Below are positions 1-6,116 of a stretch of DNA of 14,369 bases, one piece after another (position 1 is the first letter of the stretch; every line of letters starts with the position of its first letter). Both the position numbers and the translations under genes were made by a program. The notes under the pieces were generated by a model. That model did no database searches. It saw only the letters and a program-made list of their open reading frames with translations, and had not been told where the DNA came from. This DNA is from Alphaproteobacteria bacterium (GTDB lineage Bacteria; Pseudomonadota; Alphaproteobacteria; GCA-2731375). The DNA is taken from positions 1-14,369 of the forward strand of contig JASLMY010000120.1 in assembly GCA_030746295.1 (NCBI GenBank). Direction: 5' to 3'.

Positions 1-122
1 GGTATCAACTTATTGATTCTTATATCAGAATCGTCTCAAAAGGTCAGCAATTGCCGCTTCCATCCGGGAAATCCGGGGCCAATAGCCAGTCGCTCTAGCT
101 CGTGCCGGTGTGACCATCCTCG

Positions 123-148
123 CGGCGCGGACAAGCAACACCGCGCCG
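123..148. repeat. GC-rich inverted repeat, 8-bp perfect stem
   Basis: CGGCGCGG at 123-130 is perfectly complementary to CCGCGCCG at 141-148, with a 10-nt loop. An overlapping alternative pairing exists between GACAA (130-134) and TTGTC (150-154). No T-run follows, so it is not a canonical terminator. Its role is unknown; chance in GC-rich sequence is possible. Confidence 0.35.
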
Positions 149-303
149 GTTGTCGAGGTCGGGACATCGGCGCAAACGTGCTTGCCGCACAATGAAATCC
201 CGCACCGCCCCAGTGTTTCCTCCAATAATCGGTACTGATTCGCTTTTTGTTCCTGTGCCGGGGAATGAAGTTTCGAATACATAGCCAACTCTTAAGCATT
301 AGA

Positions 304-316
304 CACAAGGCTTGTG
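304..316. promoter_or_regulatory. 13-bp palindrome, possible operator
   Basis: CACAAG (304-309) and CTTGTG (311-316) form a perfect dyad around G310. It ends 23 bp upstream of a TTGACG -35-like element, a position suited to an activator or repressor of the small gene at 401. This is inferred from symmetry and position only. Confidence 0.25.
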
Positions 317-339
317 ATCTTGGCACGATGAATTAGCAG

Positions 340-370
340 TTGACGAAGTTCCCGCGGTCAGCAATTTTAT
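340..370 (+). promoter_or_regulatory. Candidate sigma-70-type promoter for the gene at 401
   Basis: TTGACG at 340-345 is a five-of-six match to a -35 box. A weak -10 candidate, TTTTAT (365-370), follows at the long spacing of 19 bp. Transcription would begin near 377 and give a leader of about 25 nt. The -35 is good and the -10 poor, so confidence is limited. Confidence 0.35.
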
Positions 371-400
371 CCCTTGAGTATATCACGGAGGATTATCGAA

Positions 401-691
401 ATGGCTCGTAAGCCAAGCATTGACGAATCGTCGTTGACGAAGGGTGAGTTACGCAAACTGAATGCCCTGCGGAAATCCGTGGGCGACGACATTGCCGCGA
501 AGGCCTTTGCCGAGTGGTTTGCCAATAAGCCCGAGAAGGCGGCGGCGGTTTCAACCGATAAGACCGCCGAGGCGATTGCCGATGCCGTCATGTCGTTGAT
601 CGAGCGGCGTAAGATTAAGGGTTTGCCTCGCGGCGGTTACGTAGTGAAGCGCGGGCGGGGCCGAGTGATGGTGGTTCCGGCCGGCGATTGA
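401..691 (+). CDS. Small basic hypothetical protein, 96 aa
   Basis: I do not recognise this family. The ATG at 401 is chosen because GGAGGA (387-392) lies 8 nt upstream; an in-frame TTG at 374 lies upstream of that site and has no ribosome binding site of its own. The 96-residue product is charged and probably cytosolic: there is no signal peptide or membrane segment. Residues 12-45 are Lys/Glu/Ala-rich and likely helical. The C-terminus (about 69-96) is basic and Gly/Arg-rich (RGGYVVKRGRGR), which could bind nucleic acid or simply be a flexible tail. The gene stands alone: the next gene starts about 300 nt downstream. Its base composition is less GC-rich than the metabolic genes to the right. 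The start signal and coherent composition make a real gene likely; the function is unknown. Confidence 0.7.
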   Translation: MARKPSIDESSLTKGELRKLNALRKSVGDDIAAKAFAEWFANKPEKAAAVSTDKTAEAIADAVMSLIERRKIKGLPRGGYVVKRGRGRVMVVPAGD

Positions 692-994
692 TTCGAAGCC
701 GCGAAGCCGATCCGGGCCGCTGACCGCGGCGCCGGACGCAGAATGCTCCAATCTGTACATGAATGACGTGCTTATACCCATGGCACGATCGCTTGCGCCA
801 TGGGTGTAGGGCCGTCGGACGTTCGTTGGACCTGTGGGTCGAATTCTCCAAGAGACGGCCGTCGTGTCGACCCCGACTTGCGATCGTGTTTGTGAGTCGG
901 CGACGGCGAAGAACAGGCCGGCTTTCGACAGCTCGAGCGACTTGGAGGCGTGAAGACGGCTCGCGCCTCGGAGGTTGAGGCGAGGGGAGTCAGC
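692..994. other. Intergenic gap upstream of the asparaginase-like gene
   Basis: About 300 nt without a convincing gene. Short frames here translate to Arg-rich shadow sequence. The main feature is the strong stem-loop at 773-808. I could not find a well-spaced -35/-10 pair. GAGGGGAG near the right end (982-989) serves as the ribosome binding site of the next gene. Confidence 0.5.
773..808. promoter_or_regulatory. 12-bp inverted repeat centred on two CCATGG sites
   Basis: TATACCCATGGC (773-784) pairs with GCCATGGGTGTA (797-808) across a 12-nt loop. Eleven pairs are Watson-Crick and one is G-U in RNA. No T-run follows, so it is not a classical intrinsic terminator. It lies about 80 nt after the small gene and about 190 nt before the asparaginase-like gene. 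It could be a 3' stabilising hairpin for the first, or an operator or leader structure for the second. Confidence 0.5.
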
Positions 995-2008
995 TTGGCG
1001 AATAGGACGAAATTGCCCAAGGTCGCGATCATCGGCACAGGCGGGACGATTTCCTTCACCGGCCGCCACAGTCTCGACGTTTATGAATATATGGACTTCG
1101 GCCGCCGCCAATCGGTGGCGGAGATTCTCGCGCGCTTTCCGGAAGTCGGCGAAGCGGCAACGATCGTGAATGTCGACTACGCGCAGATCTCCAGCTCGGG
1201 CGTCATGCCGTCCGACTGGCTGGCGCTGAACGAGCGGATCCACGCATTGGTCGAGGCGGAACCCGATCTCGACGGCATCGTCCTCACGCATGGCACGGCG
1301 ACGCTGGAGGAGACGGCCTACTTCTTGAACCTAACGCTGAAGGTGGTGGTCCCGGTGGTCGTCGTCGGGGCGCAACGACCCTCGACGGCGATGGCGACCG
1401 ATGCCGGGATCAACTTGCTGGGTGCGGTTCGGGTGGCGGGCTCCGAGGCGGCCCGGGGCCTCGGCGTCCTGGTCCTGCTCAACGAGGAGATCCAGGCCGC
1501 CCGCGAAGTTACCAAGACCTCGACCTTTCGCCTGGAGACCTTCCGCAGCCCCGATCTCGGCATGCTCGGTTATGCGGATGCCGATGGCCGGGTCGCGATC
1601 TATCGCCGCCCCGCGCGTCGGCACGCGCCGGACACCGAGTTCGACACCCGCGGTCTTGCGTCGCTGCCCCGCGTCGACGTCGTCTATAGCTATGCGGGTG
1701 CCGACGGCGTTCCGATCGAGGCCTTCGCCGCCGCCGGCGCCGAGGCGATCGTCGTGGCCGCGGTGGCGCCGGGTCTGCCGACGCCGGCGCAGGCCGTTGC
1801 CCTGGACGCGGCCCGCGACGAGGGCGTCCTGCAGGTGATCAGCACCCGGGCCGGCAGCGGCCGGGTGCTGAGGCGTGGCTCGATGGCCGAGGCCGGCGTC
1901 GTCGCCGCCGACAACCTGAACCCGCAAAAGGCCCGGGTGCTGACCATGCTGGCGCTGACCCGAAGCCTTGAGCCCGAGGATATCCAGCGCTGCTTCGATA
2001 CCTATTGA
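995..2008 (+). CDS. L-asparaginase-fold amidohydrolase with altered substrate site
   Basis: A 337-residue cytosolic protein of the asparaginase I/II family, close to full family length. The TTG at 995 is chosen because GAGGGGAG (982-989) lies 5 nt upstream; the GTG at 950 has its GGAGG only 1 nt away. The N-terminal domain carries GTGGTI with nucleophile Thr18, HGTAT at 99-103 with the second catalytic Thr101, and VTKT with Lys174. The C-terminal domain ends in the family's NLNPQKARVL segment. Compared from memory with E. coli asparaginase II, residues that hold the amino-acid substrate are changed: Asp90 is Ala102, Gln59 is Gly69, and the Asn248 and Glu283 regions do not match. The reaction machinery is therefore present but free asparagine is a doubtful substrate. 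There is no signal peptide, unlike periplasmic AnsB. It is followed after 91 nt by an enoyl-CoA isomerase gene. The family is certain; the substrate is not. Confidence 0.9.
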   Translation: MANRTKLPKVAIIGTGGTISFTGRHSLDVYEYMDFGRRQSVAEILARFPEVGEAATIVNVDYAQISSSGVMPSDWLALNERIHALVEAEPDLDGIVLTHGTATLEETAYFLNLTLKVVVPVVVVGAQRPSTAMATDAGINLLGAVRVAGSEAARGLGVLVLLNEEIQAAREVTKTSTFRLETFRSPDLGMLGYADADGRVAIYRRPARRHAPDTEFDTRGLASLPRVDVVYSYAGADGVPIEAFAAAGAEAIVVAAVAPGLPTPAQAVALDAARDEGVLQVISTRAGSGRVLRRGSMAEAGVVAADNLNPQKARVLTMLALTRSLEPEDIQRCFDTY

Positions 2009-2099
2009 CGGATCGGGCGACGCGGGCGTGAGCTTGGGTTTGCTTGGCGCGGGCCGCAAGTTTGCGACCGCTCTATTCGACGATACCCAGGAGGCCAGA

Positions 2100-2891
2100 A
2101 TGAACGTGCCGCAACTCGTCACCGGCGTCGAGAACCACGTCGCCACGATCACGCTCAACCGGCCCGAGGTCATGAACGCCTTCACCGACGAGATGCGCGA
2201 GGGTCTGTTTCAACGCTTGCAGGGCTATGCCGCCGACCGGCAGGTCCGTTGCGTCGTCATCACCGGCGCCGGCAAGGCATTCGCCGCCGGCGGCGACGTC
2301 GCCAGCATGGCCGAGTTGCAGGATCGGAACGATGCGCAAGAAATCGCGGCGCGGTTGACGATTGGGGGCAAGGTCGTGCAACTGATCCGCCGGATGCCCC
2401 AGCCCGTCGTCGCCGCGGTCAACGGCGCCGCGGCCGGCGGCGGCATGAACCTGGCGCTTGCCTGCGACATCCGGCTCGGCTCCGACAAGGCGGTGTTCGC
2501 CGAGAGCTTCGTCAAAATCGGCCTGGTGCCCGACTGGGGCGGCTTCACATTCCTGACCCGGCTGGTCGGCACCGCCAAGGCGATGGAAGTGATGATGACC
2601 GGCGAGCGGATCGAGGCCGAGGAGGCGTTCAGGCTGGGGTTGCTCAATCGCCTCTATCCGGCGGATCGATTCCAGGCCGAGGTCGAGCAGTTCGCGGCCC
2701 GCCTCGCCGCCGGTCCGAGCGCGGCGCTGGCCGCCATCAAGCGCGGCGTCTACCTCGGCGCCGAGGCGCCGCTGGCGAAAGCCCTGGACTTCGAAGCCCA
2801 GGCCCAGCCCGAGCTCTTCCTCTCGGCGGACGCACGCGAGGGCATGCGGGCCTTCCTGGAGAAGCGCCCGCCCGCTTTCGGCGCCGATTGA
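2100..2891 (+). CDS. Enoyl-CoA hydratase/isomerase, PaaG-like active site
   Basis: A 263-residue crotonase-fold enzyme acting on acyl-CoA thioesters in the cytosol. The ATG at 2100 has AGGAGG (2089-2094) 5 nt upstream. The CoA and oxyanion-hole segments are visible: ITGAGKAFAAGGD at 54-66 and NGAAAGGGMN at 108-117. The two glutamates of true hydratases (rat crotonase Glu144 and Glu164) align with Asn117 and Phe137. Asp145 sits in GLVPDWGG, as in PaaG-type isomerases and some other crotonases. Isomerisation of a double bond (for example 3-enoyl to 2-enoyl-CoA, or ring-opened oxepin-type CoA) is therefore more likely than hydration. The rest of a paa cluster is absent, so the gene symbol is not assigned. 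It lies between the asparaginase-like gene (91 nt) and the AIR-synthase-like gene (68 nt), all on the same strand. The family is certain; the precise reaction is inferred. Confidence 0.92.
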   Translation: MNVPQLVTGVENHVATITLNRPEVMNAFTDEMREGLFQRLQGYAADRQVRCVVITGAGKAFAAGGDVASMAELQDRNDAQEIAARLTIGGKVVQLIRRMPQPVVAAVNGAAAGGGMNLALACDIRLGSDKAVFAESFVKIGLVPDWGGFTFLTRLVGTAKAMEVMMTGERIEAEEAFRLGLLNRLYPADRFQAEVEQFAARLAAGPSAALAAIKRGVYLGAEAPLAKALDFEAQAQPELFLSADAREGMRAFLEKRPPAFGAD

Positions 2892-2916
2892 AGCGCTCCT
2901 GTCGGGCCTCTAGAAT
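2888..2916 (+). promoter_or_regulatory. Candidate sigma-70-type promoter for the AIR-synthase-like/DAO pair
   Basis: TTGAAG (2888-2893), a 17-bp spacer, then TAGAAT (2911-2916). The -10 matches five of six consensus bases and the spacing is ideal. The -35 overlaps the stop codon of the upstream gene. Transcription would begin near 2923, 37 nt before the next ATG. An inverted repeat at 2899-2906 and 2927-2934 brackets the -10 and start site and could be an operator. Confidence 0.45.
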
Positions 2917-2959
2917 TTCGAACCGTCCCGACGGACCAGTGACGACGAAGGGCGCGCGC

Positions 2960-3967
2960 ATGAGCGAACCGCCACTCCCTGCCGGCAAGCTGTCCGCGGC
3001 ACTGCTTCGCGGCTTGCTCGACGCCCATCGCCGCGACGCGGCCGACGTGCTGCTGCCGCCGGCGGTGGGCGAGGACGCCGGCGTCATCGCCATCAAGGGC
3101 GGTGCGCTGGTCGCGGCTACCGACCCGATCACGTTGACGGGCCAGGAAATCGGTGGTCATGCGGTCGTCATTAACGCCAACGACGTCGCCGTCATGGGCG
3201 TACGCCCGCAATGGTTCCTGGCCGTCCTGCTGCTGCCGCTCGGCACCACCGAAGCCGAGGTGACGGCGCTCTTCGAGGACATGGGCCAGGCACTCGACCG
3301 GCTCGACGTGGCACTCGTGGGCGGGCATACGGAGATCACTTCGGCGGTTACGCAGCCGGTCGTCGTCGGCCAGATGCTGGGGTACCGCGAGGACGGGGCC
3401 TTTCTCCGCACGGGCTCCGTCGCGGCCGGCGACGTCGTCCTTCAGGTCGGGCCGGCGCCGATCGAGGGCGCGGCGGTGCTCGCCAACGAGGCCGGCGACC
3501 GCCTCGCCGGTATTGCGCCCGAGGTTCTGGCCGCGGCGCAGGCGGCGATCGACGATCCCGGCATCTCGGTCGTCGAGCCGGCGCTAAGGGCCACGACGCT
3601 CGGGGCGACGGCGCTGCATGACCCGACCGAGGGCGGGCTGTCGGCCGGCCTCTACGAGATGGCAGAGGCTTCGGGCCTGGCGCTCCTCGTCGACCGCGGA
3701 GCGGCGCTCTGGTTCGCACCTGGCGAAGCGATCTGTGCCGCTCTCGAGGCCGACCCATGGGGCGTCTTGGCCTCCGGCACCTTGCTCGCCGCCTTCCCCG
3801 AGAACGCTGTCTCGGCGGCTCGGGAGGCGCTGGAAGCGGCTGGCTACGCGACCGCGTCGATTGCCCGGGCGGAGGCCGGCAGCGGCATCCGGACCCGCGA
3901 CGGCGGGCCGTTGCCGCGATACGAGCAGGACGAGCTGTCCCGTATCCTCGACGGACCGCAGGGCTGA
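2960..3967 (+). CDS. HypE/PurM-like AIR-synthase-fold protein
   Basis: A 335-residue cytosolic protein of the AIR synthase superfamily (PurM, HypE, ThiL, SelD), which use ATP to activate a carbonyl or amide-like oxygen. The ATG at 2960 has CGAAGG (2946-2951) 8 nt upstream. N-terminal ATP-binding features include AVGEDA (35-40), TDP (54-56), the NANDVAVMG run (72-80) and GGHTE (121-125). The C-terminal domain has HDPTEGGL (220-227), typical of this superfamily. Overall layout is nearest to HypE, the hydrogenase nickel-site maturase. It lacks the C-terminal Cys that HypE uses to carry the carbamoyl/cyano group (the end is ELSRILDGPQG), and no other hyp or hydrogenase gene is nearby. It is therefore probably not a HypE and its substrate is unknown. 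The DAO oxidoreductase gene starts 11 nt after its stop, so the two are almost surely co-transcribed. Confidence 0.88.
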   Translation: MSEPPLPAGKLSAALLRGLLDAHRRDAADVLLPPAVGEDAGVIAIKGGALVAATDPITLTGQEIGGHAVVINANDVAVMGVRPQWFLAVLLLPLGTTEAEVTALFEDMGQALDRLDVALVGGHTEITSAVTQPVVVGQMLGYREDGAFLRTGSVAAGDVVLQVGPAPIEGAAVLANEAGDRLAGIAPEVLAAAQAAIDDPGISVVEPALRATTLGATALHDPTEGGLSAGLYEMAEASGLALLVDRGAALWFAPGEAICAALEADPWGVLASGTLLAAFPENAVSAAREALEAAGYATASIARAEAGSGIRTRDGGPLPRYEQDELSRILDGPQG

Positions 3968-3978
3968 GGGCGGCGGCG

Positions 3979-5097
3979 ATGCGCGTCTTGATATGCGGCG
4001 GCGGCGTCATTGGTGCTGCGATCGCCTACCATCTCAGTCTGCGCGAGGTCGAGGCGGTGGTCATCGAGAGCACCGGCCTCGCTTCCGCCGCCTCTGGCAA
4101 GTCGGGCGGCTTCCTGGCCCGCGATTGGTGCGACGGCTCGGCGCTGGCGCCGCTTGCCCGGCGCAGCTTCGACCTGCATGGCGAGCTCGCCCAGGCCGGC
4201 GTCGGTGAGTGGGGCTATCGGCGGCTCGACACGCTCGGCGTCGTGGCGAGCGCCCGCCGCTCGGTCGCCGCCTATGGGCGGCACGCGGCACCCGACTGGC
4301 TTGGCGATGAAGCTGCCGTGCACGGCGCCCTAGGCACGCCTGAGACGACGGCCCAGGTCCACCCGGCCCGGTTCACCGAGGCGATGATGGCGGCGGCGAT
4401 CAACCGCGGCGCGCGGCTGGAGACGGGCCGCGTCGAGGGCCTGAGTTTGTCTACCGACGGTCGGACGGCCGCCGGCGACGCGGTCGTCATTGCCATGGGG
4501 CCCTGGTCGGTCTTGGCCGGCCAATGGCTGGCGCTGCCGGCCGTCTATGGCCTCAAAGGCCACAGCCTCGTCTTCCGGAACCCGGGGCCGATCGGCGCCG
4601 AGGCACTCTTCGTCGAGTACGAGGCCGAGGACGGCGAAGTGCAGTCGCCCGAGGTCTATCCGCGCCCCGACGGCACCACCTACGTCTGCGGCCTGCCGGG
4701 TCAATCGGCCCTGCCCGTCGACCCCGCCGCAGTCGGGCCGGACGCGGGCGCATACGAGCAGCTCCGTGCCATGGTCGGGGGCATCGCGCCCTCACTGGCC
4801 TCGGCCGAGGTGCTGGCGAGCCAGACCTGCTATCGCCCGGTGACGCAGGACGGTTTGCCGCTGATCGGCCGGGCGCCCGGCGTGGCAAACGCCTACGTTG
4901 CCACCGGGCACAGCGTCTGGGGCATCCTGAACGCGCCGGCGACCGGCGAAGCGATGGCGGAACTGATCGTCGACGGCGCTGCCCACTCGGTCGACATCCG
5001 ACCGTTCGATCCGGCGCGGTTGGCGCCGCTCGAGACCCGGGATATCCAGATTGCCGACCCCTGGTCGACCAGGCCGCCGCACGGCACGCCCGACTGA
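3979..5097 (+). CDS. FAD-dependent oxidoreductase, DAO family
   Basis: A 372-residue soluble flavoprotein of the D-amino-acid oxidase/glycine oxidase superfamily, which oxidise C-N or related bonds with FAD. The ATG at 3979 lies 11 nt after the previous stop, with GAGGG (3966-3970) 8 nt upstream. The N-terminus is the dinucleotide-binding fold, VLICGGGVIGAAIAYHLS (3-20), ending in an acidic residue (Glu30) for the FAD ribose. SGKSGGFLARDW (39-50) follows, reminiscent of the eukaryotic TDA3-like subgroup. The C-terminal FAD-closing segment has CYRPVTQDGLPLIG from residue 284 and GHSVWGI near 310. No transmembrane segment is visible. Substrate candidates are an amine, amino acid or modified derivative; the sequence does not decide. 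The tight link with the AIR-synthase-like gene suggests a shared pathway. It converges on the LLM gene with a 21-nt gap. Confidence 0.9.
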   Translation: MRVLICGGGVIGAAIAYHLSLREVEAVVIESTGLASAASGKSGGFLARDWCDGSALAPLARRSFDLHGELAQAGVGEWGYRRLDTLGVVASARRSVAAYGRHAAPDWLGDEAAVHGALGTPETTAQVHPARFTEAMMAAAINRGARLETGRVEGLSLSTDGRTAAGDAVVIAMGPWSVLAGQWLALPAVYGLKGHSLVFRNPGPIGAEALFVEYEAEDGEVQSPEVYPRPDGTTYVCGLPGQSALPVDPAAVGPDAGAYEQLRAMVGGIAPSLASAEVLASQTCYRPVTQDGLPLIGRAPGVANAYVATGHSVWGILNAPATGEAMAELIVDGAAHSVDIRPFDPARLAPLETRDIQIADPWSTRPPHGTPD

Positions 5098-5118
5098 AGA
5101 GAAGCCAGGCCCCGGCGG

Positions 5119-5955
5119 TCAGGCCAGCAGCGGCGTGTACTCGTCGAGCTGGCGCAGCACCGTGTCCCGGTCCTCGGACGGCAGAGCGAGGATCGCCCGC
5201 TCGATGCCAGCCTCGGCGTAGCGTTCCAGCTCTGCCTTTTCCGGCGGGGCCCGGAAGACCGAGACCGAGAGCGACGACATGTCGCGTCCCGCCGTTTCCG
5301 CCGTTTGCCGGAGGCGTGCCATGCCTTCGCCCGGCTCGAAATTCGGGCCGCCACGGGGAAACCAGCCGTCGCAGTACTCGACCACGCGGTCGAGGGTGTA
5401 TTGGGTCTCGCCACCGAGAAGGATCGGCGGGTTGGGTCGCTGCACGGGCTTCGGATAGGCCCATACGGGGTCGAAGTCGACGAACTCACCGTGGAACGAG
5501 GCTTCCTCCTCGGTCCAGAGCGCGTTCATGGCGAGGATGCGCTCGCGCAACAGCTTGAAGCGGGTCTTGTACTGGGCGCCGTGGTTCTCCATCTCGTCGA
5601 CGTTCCAGCCGCCGCCGATGCCGAAGACAAAGCGGCCGCCCGACATCATGTCGAGGCTCGCCACCGACTTGGCGGTGGCGATCGGGTCGCGCTGCGGGAT
5701 CAGGCAGATGCCGGTGCCGAGCTTCAGCTTCTCCGTCGCCTTACCGGCATAAGCCAGCGCCACGAACGGATCGTGGGTGTGCTTGTACTGCTTCGGCAAC
5801 TCGCCGCCGCCTGGAAAGGGCGTCTTCCGGCTGGTCGGAATATGGGTGTGCTCGGGCAGGAACAGGGATTCGAAACCTCGGGTCTCGAGCTCGGCACCGA
5901 GCTCGTCCATCCGAATGCTGTAGTCGGTCGCGAAGATGAAAACGCCAATATGCAT
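5119..5955 (-). CDS. LLM-class flavin/F420-dependent oxidoreductase
   Basis: A 278-residue bacterial luciferase-like TIM-barrel enzyme, resembling the LLM-class F420-dependent oxidoreductases. The ATG at 5953-5955 (complement) has GAGGAA 5 nt upstream (5961-5966). Visible family features are EHTH (35-38), HDP (61-63), the GTGICLIPQRDP segment (80-91) at the cofactor phosphate, and SGGRFVFGIGGGWN (105-118). The cofactor could be F420 or FMN; no F420 biosynthesis gene is in the window, so this stays open. It is transcribed alone, away from the paired-CxxC/monooxygenase block, and converges on the DAO gene. The role is probably oxidation or reduction of a small organic substrate. The family is sure; the substrate is unknown. 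Confidence 0.92.
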   Translation of the reverse strand: MHIGVFIFATDYSIRMDELGAELETRGFESLFLPEHTHIPTSRKTPFPGGGELPKQYKHTHDPFVALAYAGKATEKLKLGTGICLIPQRDPIATAKSVASLDMMSGGRFVFGIGGGWNVDEMENHGAQYKTRFKLLRERILAMNALWTEEEASFHGEFVDFDPVWAYPKPVQRPNPPILLGGETQYTLDRVVEYCDGWFPRGGPNFEPGEGMARLRQTAETAGRDMSSLSVSVFRAPPEKAELERYAEAGIERAILALPSEDRDTVLRQLDEYTPLLA

Positions 5956-5979
5956 GTCTTTTCCTCGGGGAAGGCATCT

Positions 5980-5998
5980 GGGCGCGCCCTCCGCGCCC
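5980..5998 (-). repeat. GC-rich palindrome in the LLM gene 5' leader
   Basis: GGGCGCG (5980-5986) is complementary to CGCGCCC (5992-5998), and GGGCGCGCCC (5980-5989) is itself a perfect 10-bp palindrome. It lies about 25 nt upstream of the LLM start codon, in its expected untranslated leader. It could be a leader hairpin or an operator, or a chance product of high GC. Confidence 0.3.
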
Positions 5999-6011
5999 CT
6001 GATGGCCGCTC

Positions 6012-6041
6012 ATTTAATCCCAGCCTCCGGCGGCTGATCAA
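6012..6041 (-). promoter_or_regulatory. Weak candidate promoter for the LLM gene
   Basis: On the minus strand, TTGATC (6036-6041) and TTAAAT (6012-6017) are separated by 18 bp, each matching four of six consensus bases. Transcription would begin near 6005 and give a leader of about 50 nt. Position is sensible, match quality modest. Confidence 0.3.
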
Positions 6042-6075
6042 GGTCAATGCAAGGAGCCGTGACTTTGGATAGCGT

Positions 6076-6097
6076 CAGCTCTCAATATGGAGAGCTG
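6076..6097 (+). promoter_or_regulatory. Perfect 8-bp inverted repeat upstream of the paired-CxxC gene
   Basis: CAGCTCTC (6076-6083) pairs perfectly with GAGAGCTG (6090-6097) across the 6-nt loop AATATG. It ends 19 nt before the ATG at 6117, so it may be an operator in the divergent control region or a leader hairpin near the ribosome binding site. No T-run follows. Confidence 0.5.
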
Positions 6098-6116
6098 TGT
6101 CCAGATAGGTTTTGAA

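Larger units (their letters stand above)
42..366. repeat. 11-bp direct repeat GGTCAGCAATT (42-52 and 356-366)
   Basis: The exact 11-mer GGTCAGCAATT occurs at 42-52 and again at 356-366, 314 bp apart, bracketing most of the non-coding left end. A match this long is mildly unlikely by chance within 400 bp. The second copy lies inside the putative promoter of the gene at 401. It may be a repeated protein-binding site or the remnant of a small duplication or insertion. Nothing between the copies resembles a mobile element. Confidence 0.4.
1..400. other. AT-richer non-coding left end
   Basis: I see no convincing gene here. Open frames on both strands give low-complexity, Arg/Cys-rich translations with no recognisable motif and no ribosome binding site. 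By hand count the first 60 nt are about 38% GC and 241-300 about 43%, clearly below the genes further right. The stretch holds several small symmetric elements: a 6-bp stem at 15-32 (GATTCT/AGAATC), an 8-bp GC-rich stem at 123-148, a 13-bp palindrome at 304-316, and an 11-bp direct repeat at 42-52 and 356-366. It could be the upstream control region of the small gene at 401, a decayed gene, or an unrecognised structured RNA. Confidence 0.5.

Noticed and set aside
25..326. Minus-strand open frames of 87 and 96 residues at the left end
   Set aside because: They overlap each other in different frames, have no ribosome binding site or recognisable motif, and show irregular composition.
321..338. 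Sigma-54-like promoter, TGGCACG followed by TTAGCA
   Set aside because: The GG and GC elements start 14 bp apart instead of the required 12, and the -12 box is TTAGCA, not TTGCA.
551..1291. 246-residue minus-strand open frame
   Set aside because: It is antisense to the small gene and to the conserved asparaginase-fold gene; its sequence is typical of high-GC shadow frames.
2960..3967. Calling the AIR-synthase-like gene hypE
   Set aside because: The C-terminal Cys needed for HypE chemistry is absent and no hydrogenase or other hyp gene is present.
5098..5118. Terminator hairpin between the DAO and LLM genes
   Set aside because: Only 4-bp complementarities (such as GGCC/GGCC) are found and there is no T-run, so it is not distinguishable from chance.
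6087..6116. Earlier ATG for the paired-CxxC protein
   Set aside because: It lies in the loop of the 8-bp inverted repeat and has no ribosome binding site; the ATG at 6117 is better placed.
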